This document shows positions 6,219-13,342 of a stretch of 14,117 bases of DNA, piece after piece. How positions within the stretch are numbered: position 1 is the stretch's first letter; each line of letters begins with the position of its first letter. A program made the translations under genes and the position numbers. This stretch comes from an uncultured Burkholderiales bacterium. Lineage in GTDB: Bacteria > Pseudomonadota > Gammaproteobacteria > Burkholderiales > Burkholderiaceae_C. Below the pieces are notes generated by a model. That model made no database searches. It had not been told where the DNA came from and saw nothing but the letters and a program-made list of their open reading frames with translations. The stretch covers positions 1 to 14,117 of the forward strand of contig CALBSC010000041.1 in assembly GCA_937927685.1 (NCBI GenBank). The letters are read 5' to 3'.

Positions 6219-7266
6219 GCTCCTCGTCGAGTTGATCCAGCGGCCAGCGTGGCCGCACATCAAATGCGTAACTCCATTGCGCCTGCGATCGTCCTGATTG
6301 CAGGCGCATGGCCGCCGCCAGCGCAATCATGGCGCCGTTGTCGGTGCACAGGCTCAACTCGGGGTAATGCACACGCACACCGCGCTGTTGGCACGCAGCA
6401 TCCAGCTGTTCGCGCAAGGCGCGATTGGCCCCCACGCCGCCCGCCACCACCAGACGACGCAAGCCCGTTGCGTCCAGGGCTTGCAAGGATTTGCGCACCA
6501 GCACCTCCACAATCGCCGCTTGCGTGGAGGCCGCCAGGTCGGCGCTGCGCGCAGGCAACTCATCACCCAGCTTGCGCGCCTGCGTCATCACCGCCGTCTT
6601 CAGGCCGGCAAACGAAAAATCCAGGTCCCCGCTGTGCATCAACGGCCGCGGCAATTTGAATGCGGTGGGGTTGCCGCTCTCGGCCAACCGTGCCAAGGCC
6701 GGCCCACCCGGGTAGCCCAGGCCCAGCAGTTTGGCGCTCTTGTCAAACGCCTCACCAGCCGCATCGTCAATGGTTTCTCCGAGCAATCGGTAGTCGCCCA
6801 CGGCGTTGACTTGCATCAACTGTGAATGCCCGCCCGACACCAGCAGGGCCACAAACGGAAATTGCGGCGGGTCCTGGCTGAGAAACGGCGACAACAAATG
6901 CCCCTCGAGGTGATGCACCCCGAGCACGGGTCGCTGTAATGCAGCCCCCAGGGCACAGGCCACGCCCGCCCCGACCAACAAGGCCCCCGCCAGTCCTGGC
7001 CCGCGTGTGAAGGCCACCACATCGACGTCTTGCAGCGTCCGCTGCGCCTGTTGCAGCACCTCCTCGGTGAGTGGCAAGACCCGCCGAATATGGTCACGGC
7101 TCGCCAACTCGGGCACCACCCCGCCATAGGCCTCGTGCATGGCCACCTGGCTGTAAAGCGCATGCGACAACAGCTGTGGCACTTGGTCCGCTGGCGCGGA
7201 CTCGTCCCACGCCACCAGGGCCACCCCGGTTTCGTCGCAGGAAGATTCGATGCCCAAGATCAACAT
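6205..7266 (-). CDS. tsaD: tRNA N6-adenosine threonylcarbamoyltransferase
   Basis: TsaD, with TsaB and TsaE, transfers threonylcarbamoyl to A37 of ANN-decoding tRNAs (t6A). The 353-residue protein begins MLILGIESSCDETG. It shows the family marks HEAYGGVVPELASRDH, the metal-binding HHLEGH (His119 and His123), LLVSGGHSQL, AAGEAFDKSAKLLGLGYPGGP, FSFAGLKTA, VVAGGVGANRALR and the metal-ligand aspartate in CTDNGAM (Asp309). E. coli TsaD is 337 residues, so length is normal. The frame is open to 7500, but conservation starts at 7266, so the upstream 78 codons are rejected. Nothing like a Shine-Dalgarno precedes the ATG. Instead GCCCGC-TACACT-GCGGGC abuts it, suggesting a leaderless mRNA. Its stop overlaps the convergent hsp20 gene. 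Confidence 0.97.
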   Translation of the reverse strand: MLILGIESSCDETGVALVAWDESAPADQVPQLLSHALYSQVAMHEAYGGVVPELASRDHIRRVLPLTEEVLQQAQRTLQDVDVVAFTRGPGLAGALLVGAGVACALGAALQRPVLGVHHLEGHLLSPFLSQDPPQFPFVALLVSGGHSQLMQVNAVGDYRLLGETIDDAAGEAFDKSAKLLGLGYPGGPALARLAESGNPTAFKLPRPLMHSGDLDFSFAGLKTAVMTQARKLGDELPARSADLAASTQAAIVEVLVRKSLQALDATGLRRLVVAGGVGANRALREQLDAACQQRGVRVHYPELSLCTDNGAMIALAAAMRLQSGRSQAQWSYAFDVRPRWPLDQLDEELTAP

Positions 7267-7293
7267 GCCCGCAGTGTAGCGGGCACGGCCATC
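7267..7293 (-). promoter_or_regulatory. Candidate leaderless-type promoter and palindrome before tsaD
   Basis: On the minus strand GCCCGC, TACACT and GCGGGC run straight into the ATG. The flanks are inverted repeats of each other around a -10-like TACACT. The string closely matches the one before the aminotransferase start, apart from a few substitutions. It could be a promoter, an operator, or both. Confidence 0.45.
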
Positions 7294-7315
7294 TGCCAGG
7301 CCCAACCCTGCCCCC

Positions 7316-7531
7316 TTAGTGCGCCATCTCGGTGCGTTGCGCCCTGTCCTTGTGCGCAGTGGCTGCAACTGGGGCGCCTGGTGGGCTCCACGGGGTCTCC
7401 TGATAGCCTTCCTCATGGCCTTTCTCTTGGCCTCCCTCGTGGCCACCGGGTACCTCCTTCTGCCCTCCAGGGCTTGATTCGCCATATAACGACAAGTCAT
7501 CTGAGATGCCGGACAATTCGCCCATGGGCAT
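7316..7531 (-). CDS. Possible small protein with Gly-His-Glu repeats (doubtful)
   Basis: A 71-codon frame in the gap between tsaD and ybiB. It encodes a very polar peptide with a run GHEG-GQEK-GHEE-GYQE, one unit per 12 bp. GAGG lies about 9 bases before its ATG, but the first codons lie antisense to the start of ybiB. I do not recognise a family. The in-phase repeat and its position in an otherwise empty gap are the only arguments for it. It may equally be a remnant or a chance frame in GC-rich DNA. Confidence 0.2.
   Translation of the reverse strand: MPMGELSGISDDLSLYGESSPGGQKEVPGGHEGGQEKGHEEGYQETPWSPPGAPVAATAHKDRAQRTEMAH
7397..7444 (-). repeat. Degenerate 12-bp tandem repeat, four units
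   Basis: On the minus strand four consecutive 12-mers start with GGC: GGCCACGAGGGA, GGCCAAGAGAAA, GGCCATGAGGAA, GGCTATCAGGAG. They differ mostly at codon-third or single positions, and in one frame give G-(H/Q/Y)-(E/Q)-x. This is the main structure in the 239-bp region between tsaD and ybiB. Confidence 0.6.
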
Positions 7532-8438
7532 CGCCAGCTACCTCAAAGACATTGGCCGCGGCAAGGACGGCGCGCGTGCGCTCTCGCGCGAGCAGGCCTG
7601 CGACCTCATGGGGCAATTGCTCGACGGCCAGCTGAGTGATCTGGAAATCGGCGCGTTCTGCCTGGCCATGCGCGTCAAAGGCGAAACGCCCGAGGAAATG
7701 GCCGGTCTGCTGGATGCCGCCGAGTCCCGTCTGCAGCGCTGGCCGGTGCAACCGGGCGTGCCGGTGGTGGTACTCCCCTCCTACAACGGCGCGCGCCGCT
7801 TGCCCCTGCTCACCCCCCTGCTGGCCCGCGTGCTGGCTCGCGAAGGCCTGGCCGTGCTGGTGCATGGTGCCCGCACCGAAACCGCCCGCGTCACCAGTGA
7901 CCAGGTGTTTGAGGCCCTGGGCGAGCCGCCTCAGACGACCCCGCGTCCCCTGCAGGCAGGAGACGTCGCCTATGTCCCCACCCAGCAGCTCCACGCCGGC
8001 TTGCACCGCCTGCTGGAGGTGCGCCGGGTGGTGGGCCTGCGCAACTCGGGCCACAGCCTGGTGAAACTGATGAACCCCCTGGCTGGCCCGGCCCTGATCG
8101 TGGGCTGCTACACCCACCCCGAATACGCCATCTCCATGGCCGAGACCTTTGCCCTGCGCGGCTCGCTGGCTGTCCTGTTGCGCGGCACCGAAGGCGAACC
8201 CGTGGCCGACCCGCGCCGCTGTCCGCTGATTGAGGGCTTGAAAGACGGACAACGGCAGGTCCTGCAAGCCGCCCAGGAGGGGTCGCTCAGCACCCTCCCC
8301 GATTTGCCCAACGGCCAGGACATCCCGGCCACGGTGCGCTACACCCAGGCGGTGCTGGCTGGCGAATTGCCCCTCCCCGAGCCCTTGCGCGTGCAAGTCG
8401 AGCGCATCGCCAGCTTGGCACGGACTTCGCTAGGCTGA
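7506..8438 (+). CDS. ybiB: YbiB/TrpD2-family nucleic acid-binding protein
   Basis: A 310-residue protein related to anthranilate phosphoribosyltransferase (TrpD) in fold. The YbiB/TrpD2 branch binds nucleic acids instead of doing the tryptophan reaction. It has the N-terminal helical domain (YLKDIGRGKDGARALSREQACDLMGQLLDG, LEIGAFCLAMRVKGETPEEMAGLLDA). The TrpD glycine loop is replaced by PSYNGARRLPLLTPLLARVLA, and later LRNSGHSLVKLMNPL and the LLRGTEGE segment appear. E. coli ybiB belongs to the LexA regulon; I see no LexA box here. The ATG at 7524 (MGIASYLKDIG) is an alternative start, closer to where homologues begin; neither has a strong ribosome-binding site. A TATAAC at 7485-7490 could be a -10. 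The stop is 5 bp before cobA, so the two are likely one transcript. Confidence 0.88.
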   Translation: MPDNSPMGIASYLKDIGRGKDGARALSREQACDLMGQLLDGQLSDLEIGAFCLAMRVKGETPEEMAGLLDAAESRLQRWPVQPGVPVVVLPSYNGARRLPLLTPLLARVLAREGLAVLVHGARTETARVTSDQVFEALGEPPQTTPRPLQAGDVAYVPTQQLHAGLHRLLEVRRVVGLRNSGHSLVKLMNPLAGPALIVGCYTHPEYAISMAETFALRGSLAVLLRGTEGEPVADPRRCPLIEGLKDGQRQVLQAAQEGSLSTLPDLPNGQDIPATVRYTQAVLAGELPLPEPLRVQVERIASLARTSLG

Positions 8439-8443
8439 TTCCC

Positions 8444-9250
8444 ATGAGCACCTGCTTTTCACCCGCTGCCCGTCCTGCTGACCGCCCCTGCGTGCGGTTG
8501 GTCGGCGCCGGCCCGGGTGACCCGGACCTGCTGACGATCAAGGCCTTGAAGGCCTTGCAAGCCGCCACCGTGGTGCTGGTGGACGACCTGGTGAGTGACG
8601 CCGTCCTGGCACTTATCCCCGACGGCGTGCGCGTGGTGCAAGTGGGCAAGCGCGGCGGCTGCCAGTCCACGCCCCAGGCCTTCATCCACAAACTCATGGT
8701 GCAAGCGGCCCTGGAGGGCGAGCAGGTGGTGCGACTCAAGGGCGGTGACCCGTTCCTCTTTGGCCGCGGCGGCGAAGAAGTGGACTACCTGCACGAACAC
8801 GGCATCGAGGTGGAGGTGATCAACGGCATCACCGCCGGTCTGGCCGGCGTGACGTCGCTGGGCGTGGCGCTGACCCACCGTGAATACGCGCATGGCGTGG
8901 TGTTTGTCACCGGTCACGCCAAACCGGGCGACAGCGGCACCGACTGGGTCGCCCTGGCCCACACGGCCCACCAGGCCCGCCTCACCCTGGTGATCTACAT
9001 GGGCGTGAAACTGGCCCACCAGATCCAGCAGCAACTGCTGCAAGGCCTGCCCGCTGACACGCCGGTGGCCATCGTTCAACATGTGAGCTTGCCCGAGCAG
9101 CGCCAGGTGGTCACCCGCCTCGATGCGCTGAGCCAGACCCTGGTGGAGCAGCAACTCGGCAGCCCCAGCATCATCGTGGTGGGCGACGTGATCCGCGGCG
9201 TGGCTTTGGCCCTGGACGCGCCCGACGTGCGGCACGTCGCACAAGCCTGA
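8444..9250 (+). CDS. cobA: Uroporphyrinogen-III C-methyltransferase (SUMT)
   Basis: This enzyme methylates uroporphyrinogen III twice with S-adenosylmethionine to give precorrin-2, the entry to siroheme and cobalamin. The 268-residue protein shows VRLVGAGPGDPDLLTIKAL at the N-terminus, VVLVDDLVS, VQVGKRGG, the signature RLKGGDPFLFGRGGEE, INGITAGLAGVTSLGVALTHR and IYMGVK. It lacks the CysG dehydrogenase/ferrochelatase domain, so it is the stand-alone SUMT type; the symbol cobA is used in that sense. It starts 5 bases after ybiB. In Comamonadaceae I associate this pair with nitrite or sulfite reductase loci that need siroheme, but no such genes are in the window. The ribosome-binding site is weak, consistent with translational coupling. 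Confidence 0.95.
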   Translation: MSTCFSPAARPADRPCVRLVGAGPGDPDLLTIKALKALQAATVVLVDDLVSDAVLALIPDGVRVVQVGKRGGCQSTPQAFIHKLMVQAALEGEQVVRLKGGDPFLFGRGGEEVDYLHEHGIEVEVINGITAGLAGVTSLGVALTHREYAHGVVFVTGHAKPGDSGTDWVALAHTAHQARLTLVIYMGVKLAHQIQQQLLQGLPADTPVAIVQHVSLPEQRQVVTRLDALSQTLVEQQLGSPSIIVVGDVIRGVALALDAPDVRHVAQA

Positions 9251-9318
9251 GGCCATCAGCCGGCGCCCGCACGCCTGCTCCCACACGCCTGCGCCGCACT
9301 GACAGCGGGGGTCTCTGC

Positions 9319-9340
9319 CCTGGGGCTCTCGGCCCCCAGG
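9319..9340 (+). terminator. GC-rich hairpin between cobA and prfB (possible terminator)
   Basis: CCTGGGG (9319-9325) pairs with CCCCAGG (9334-9340) over an 8-base loop, about 70 bases after the cobA stop. No T-run follows, so it is not a classic intrinsic terminator. The rest of the 151-bp gap holds only an AT-richer stretch at 9362-9390 that may contain the prfB promoter. Confidence 0.35.
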
Positions 9341-9401
9341 CCTCTCGGCTGGCGCCGTGCGAAAATAGCGTACTTTGTCATTTATTCCGGACACGCACGC
9401 C

Positions 9402-10506
9402 ATGGACGCAGAACGCATCAACCTCATCGGGACCCAACTTCAGGACCTGAACCTGCGAACCCTCGACTTACGGGGGTATCTTTGACTACGATGCCAAATC
9501 GGAACGTCTGAGAACCGTCAACGCCTCGCTCGAAGACCCCACGGTCTGGAACGACCCCAAGAAAGCCCAGGAGCTGGGCAAAGAGAAAAAATCCCTGGAT
9601 GACATCGTCCTGGTGCTCGACCGCCTGAGCACCGAAATCGCCGACAACCTCGAGCTCTATGACATGAGCAAGGCCGACAACGACGAGTCCGGCCTGATGG
9701 TCTTGTCCGACGAAGCGGCCAAACTCGAGGCCGACATCCAAAAGCTCGAGTTCCGCCGCATGTTCAACAATCCGGCCGACCCGAGCAACGCCTTCCTCGA
9801 CATCCAGGCCGGTGCCGGCGGCACCGAGGCCTGCGACTGGGCCAGCATGCTGCTGCGCCAGTACCTCAAGTACGCCGAACGCAAGGGCTTCAAAGCCGCG
9901 GTGGAAGACGAGTCACCCGGCGACGTGGCCGGCATCAAGAGTGCCACCATCAAGATCGACGGCGACTACGCCTTTGGCCTGTTGCGCACCGAAACCGGCG
10001 TGCACCGCCTGGTGCGCAAATCGCCCTTTGATTCATCCGGCGGCCGTCACACCAGCTTTGCCAGTGTGTTTGTCTACCCGGAAATTGACGACTCGATCGA
10101 GATCGAGATCAACCCGTCCGATGTGCGCACCGACACCTACCGGGCCAGTGGCGCGGGCGGTCAGCACATCAACAAGACCGACTCCGCGGTTCGCCTCACC
10201 CACATCCCCACCGGCATCGTGGTGCAGTGCCAGGACGGCCGCAGCCAGCACAGCAACCGCGACGTGGCCTGGAAACGGCTGCGCAGCCGTCTGTACGACT
10301 TTGAAATGCGCAAGCGCATGGAAGAGCAGCAAAAGCTTGAAGACACCAAGACCGATGTGGGCTGGGGTCACCAGATCCGCTCGTATGTGCTGGACCAAAG
10401 TCGCATCAAGGATTTGCGCACCAATGTGGAGATCTCCAACACGCAGAAAGTGCTGGACGGCGATCTCGACACCTTCATCGAAGCCTCACTCAAACAAGGG
10501 GTGTGA
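9402..10506 (+). CDS. prfB: Peptide chain release factor 2, with programmed +1 frameshift
   Basis: RF2 recognises UGA and UAA on the ribosome and releases the finished peptide. Translation from ATG 9402 gives 27 codons (MDAERINLIG ... DLRGYL) and stops at an in-frame TGA (9483-9485). Skipping T9483 puts the ribosome in the frame DYDAKSERL, which runs to 10506, for 367 residues. The +1 frame contains the codon-reading tripeptide SPF at residues 207-209 and the catalytic GGQ at 252-254, close to E. coli positions (205-207 and 250-252). A frame taken only from the first ATG after the shift would wrongly start at 9613. There is no clear Shine-Dalgarno before 9402. In many proteobacteria lysS follows prfB; here pepN follows 94 bp later. 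Confidence 0.97.
9470..9486 (+). promoter_or_regulatory. prfB programmed +1 frameshift signal
   Basis: The string CGGGGGTATCTTTGAC matches the known RF2 recoding site: a GGGGG Shine-Dalgarno-like run, three bases, then the slippery CTT, the stop TGA and C. When RF2 is scarce the ribosome stalls at the poorly read TGA-C and slips one base forward, giving more RF2. The only difference from E. coli near the site is C in place of A before the G-run. Confidence 0.97.
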
Positions 10507-10600
10507 TCCCGGCCGCTGAACGGCAAGGCAACGTCAACCCGCGTTTGCACGCTGTTCAACGCCTCACCCCACTTTCGCATCACTCACCAGGAGACCTCTC

Positions 10601-13306
10601 ATGTCAGGAGACGCCCAGGCCACCGCGCCGATCCGCCGCCAGGACTACCAGGCCGCCCCCTTCTTCATCGACACCGTCGACCTCACCTTCGACCTCGACC
10701 CGGCCAAGACCCGCGTGCTCAACAAGATGCGCGTGCGCCGCAACCCCGACGTGCCCACGCAAGCCCTGCGGCTCGACGGCGAAGAGCTCAACCTCTCGCG
10801 CGTGCTGGTCAACGGCCAGGGCACCTCGTTCAAAATGGACGGCGAGCGGCTGGTGCTGGAACAACTGCCCGAGGGCCACGAGCCCTTCGAGCTGGAAATC
10901 TTCACCACCTGCAACCCGTCCAAGAACAGCCAGCTCATGGGGCTGTATGTCAGCAACGGGTCGTTCTTCACCCAGTGCGAGGCCGAAGGCTTTCGTCGCA
11001 TCACCTACTTCCTGGACCGCCCCGATGTGATGTCGAGCTACAGCGTCACCCTGCGCGCCGACCGCGCGCAGTTTCCGGTGCTGCTGTCCAACGGCAACCT
11101 GGTGGAACACGGCGAACTGCCCGAGGGCCGTCACTTTGCCCGCTGGGTCGACCCGCACAAAAAGCCCAGCTATCTGTTTGCCCTGGTGGCCGGCCTGCTG
11201 GTGTGCCGCGAGCAGCGCATCCGCGCGCGCTCGGGCAGCGAGCATGTGCTTCAGGTCTACGTGCGACCCGGCGACCTCGACAAGACCGAACACGCGATGA
11301 ACTCCCTCATGGCGAGCATCGCCTGGGACGAGGCGCGCTTTGGCCTGAGCCTGGATCTGGAGCGCTTCATGATCGTCGCCACCAGCGACTTCAACATGGG
11401 CGCCATGGAAAACAAAGGCTTGAACATTTTCAACACCAAACTGGTGTTGGCCAACCCAGCCACCGCGACCGATGTGGACTACGGCAACATCGAGTCGGTG
11501 GTGGGCCACGAGTATTTTCACAATTGGACAGGTAACCGTGTCACCTGCCGAGACTGGTTCCAACTGTCACTCAAAGAGGGCCTGACGGTCTTTCGGGACC
11601 AGGAATTCAGCCAAGACATGGCCGGCAGCGACAGTGCGCGCGCCGTCAAGCGCATCGAAGACGTGCGCCTTTTGCGCACCGTGCAGTTTGCCGAGGACGC
11701 CGGGCCCATGGCCCATCCTGTGCGGCCAGACAGCTATGTGGAGATCAATAACTTCTACTCGGTCACGATTTACGAAAAAGGCTCCGAAGTCGTGCGCATG
11801 ATGCAAACCCTGGCGAGCTCACCCGGCGTGTCAGACCGCGAAGGCTTTGCACGTGGCATGAAGCTGTATTTTGAGCGCCACGATGGGCAAGCCGTGACCT
11901 GCGATGATTTTGCACAGGCCATCGCTGACGCCAACCCGCAATCTGAATTGGCCCGGGTACTGCCGCAGTTCAAACACTGGTATGCCCAAGCCGGCACGCC
12001 CCGTTTGTTGGCCCACGGTGAGTACAACGCTGAAGCGCAAACCTATACATTGACTTTGGCGCAAAGCTGCCAACCCACACCCGGCCAAGCGCACAAATTG
12101 CCCTTTGTGATTCCGGTGCAAATGGGTTTGCTTGACACCAACGGTCAAGCTCTTTCTTTGCAACTGCAGGGCGAAGAGCCCAGCACATTAACCAACCGCA
12201 CGCTGGTGTTGACGCAGGCCAGTGAGAGCTTCACCTTTGTGAACATGGCCAGCGCCCCTGTGCCCTCCTTGTTGCGCGACTTCAGCGCGCCCGTGCTGCT
12301 GGACGCCAACCTCAGCGATGCTGAGCAATTGATTGTGCTGGCACACGACAGCAACGCCTTCAACCGCTGGGAAGCCGGTCAACGTTTGGCTTTGAACCGG
12401 GCACTGTCCTTCATCGCCTCGGGCGCTGACCCGGCAACCACCCCAGTGCTGGACGAGGCCTACATCACCGCCATGCGTGCTGTGTTGCGGCACCCTGAAC
12501 TGGACGCGGCGTTCAAGGAAATCACTTTGAATCTGCCTTCTGAAGGCTATATCGCTGAGCAATTGGATGAAGTCGATCCGCAGCAGGTGCATGCGGTACG
12601 TGAAGCCATGCGTCGACAAATGGCACAGGCTCTCCATGCCGACTGGGCCTGGGCTTATGAAGCGCACAAAGTGCAGGGTGCCTACAGCCCCGATGCAGTG
12701 TCCAGCGGGCGCCGTGCCCTGAGCGGCATGGCGCTGACCATGCTGTGTATCGCCGAAGGCGACGGCGTGTGGCCTGGCAAGGCCTACCAAGCCTTCAAGG
12801 ACGCTCACAACATGACCGACCGTTTCAATGCCTTGACCGCCCTGGTGGTCAGCGGTCACGCTTTGGCCAAAGAGGCGCTGGCCAAATTCCATGCCTTGTT
12901 CAAAGACGAAGCCTTGGTGATCGACAAATGGTTTGCCCTGCAAGCCCAAGCCCCCGATCATGGTGGTCAGGTCTTACCCGCTGTGCGCTTGCTGATGCAG
13001 CACCCTGACTTCACCCTTCGCAACCCCAACCGGGCTCGCAGCTTGATCTTCAGTTACTGCAGTGCCAATCCAGGTGCTTTCCACCGAACAGATGCGGCCG
13101 GTTATGTCTTCTGGAGCGAACGCGTGATCGAACTCGATGCCATCAACCCCCAAGTGGCCTCCCGCTTGGCCCGCGCGATGGATCGGTGGCGCAAACTGGC
13201 TCCGGCTTACCGCAGTGCCGCCCAAGTCGCGCTGGAGCGCGTGGCGGCCAAGGCCGACCTGTCCAAAGATGTGCGAGAAGTCATCAGCCGCGCTCTGGCG
13301 GATTGA
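10601..13306 (+). CDS. pepN: Aminopeptidase N (M1 family zinc metallopeptidase)
   Basis: A cytoplasmic zinc exopeptidase that removes N-terminal residues from peptides, of the E. coli PepN type, 901 residues. AGGAG lies 8 bases before the ATG. The substrate-anchoring GAMEN is at residues 267-271. The zinc site HEYFH is at 303-307 with the third ligand Glu326 in LKEGLTVFRDQE. The transition-state tyrosine is probably Tyr391 in VTIYEKG. The spacing matches E. coli PepN (261-265, 297-301, Glu320). Residues after about 500 form the beta domain and the long helical C-terminal domain, apparently complete. GC content and leucine codons change near 11510: before it leucine is nearly always CTG or CTC, after it TTG is common. 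The frame is intact across this point. fbp follows after 36 bp, so co-transcription is likely. Confidence 0.97.
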   Translation: MSGDAQATAPIRRQDYQAAPFFIDTVDLTFDLDPAKTRVLNKMRVRRNPDVPTQALRLDGEELNLSRVLVNGQGTSFKMDGERLVLEQLPEGHEPFELEIFTTCNPSKNSQLMGLYVSNGSFFTQCEAEGFRRITYFLDRPDVMSSYSVTLRADRAQFPVLLSNGNLVEHGELPEGRHFARWVDPHKKPSYLFALVAGLLVCREQRIRARSGSEHVLQVYVRPGDLDKTEHAMNSLMASIAWDEARFGLSLDLERFMIVATSDFNMGAMENKGLNIFNTKLVLANPATATDVDYGNIESVVGHEYFHNWTGNRVTCRDWFQLSLKEGLTVFRDQEFSQDMAGSDSARAVKRIEDVRLLRTVQFAEDAGPMAHPVRPDSYVEINNFYSVTIYEKGSEVVRMMQTLASSPGVSDREGFARGMKLYFERHDGQAVTCDDFAQAIADANPQSELARVLPQFKHWYAQAGTPRLLAHGEYNAEAQTYTLTLAQSCQPTPGQAHKLPFVIPVQMGLLDTNGQALSLQLQGEEPSTLTNRTLVLTQASESFTFVNMASAPVPSLLRDFSAPVLLDANLSDAEQLIVLAHDSNAFNRWEAGQRLALNRALSFIASGADPATTPVLDEAYITAMRAVLRHPELDAAFKEITLNLPSEGYIAEQLDEVDPQQVHAVREAMRRQMAQALHADWAWAYEAHKVQGAYSPDAVSSGRRALSGMALTMLCIAEGDGVWPGKAYQAFKDAHNMTDRFNALTALVVSGHALAKEALAKFHALFKDEALVIDKWFALQAQAPDHGGQVLPAVRLLMQHPDFTLRNPNRARSLIFSYCSANPGAFHRTDAAGYVFWSERVIELDAINPQVASRLARAMDRWRKLAPAYRSAAQVALERVAAKADLSKDVREVISRALAD

Positions 13307-13342
13307 AACGTCGCGATTGACCCTGAGCCCCAAGGAAAAACC

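Noticed and set aside
7267..7500. N-terminal extension of TsaD to 7500
   Set aside because: TsaD proteins begin with a hydrophobic strand like MLILGIESSCDETG; the arginine-rich extension is not part of the family.
7497..9427. Two minus-strand frames of about 300 codons opposite ybiB and cobA
   Set aside because: Same composition artefact; the plus strand encodes well-conserved proteins with correct lengths.
9613..10506. RF2 starting at 9613
   Set aside because: The upstream sequence in the two frames joined by the CTTTGAC site gives the missing N-terminal domain.
10604..11563. Minus-strand frame of 319 codons opposite the first part of pepN
   Set aside because: Antisense of a GC-rich conserved gene; no motif, no ribosome-binding site of note.
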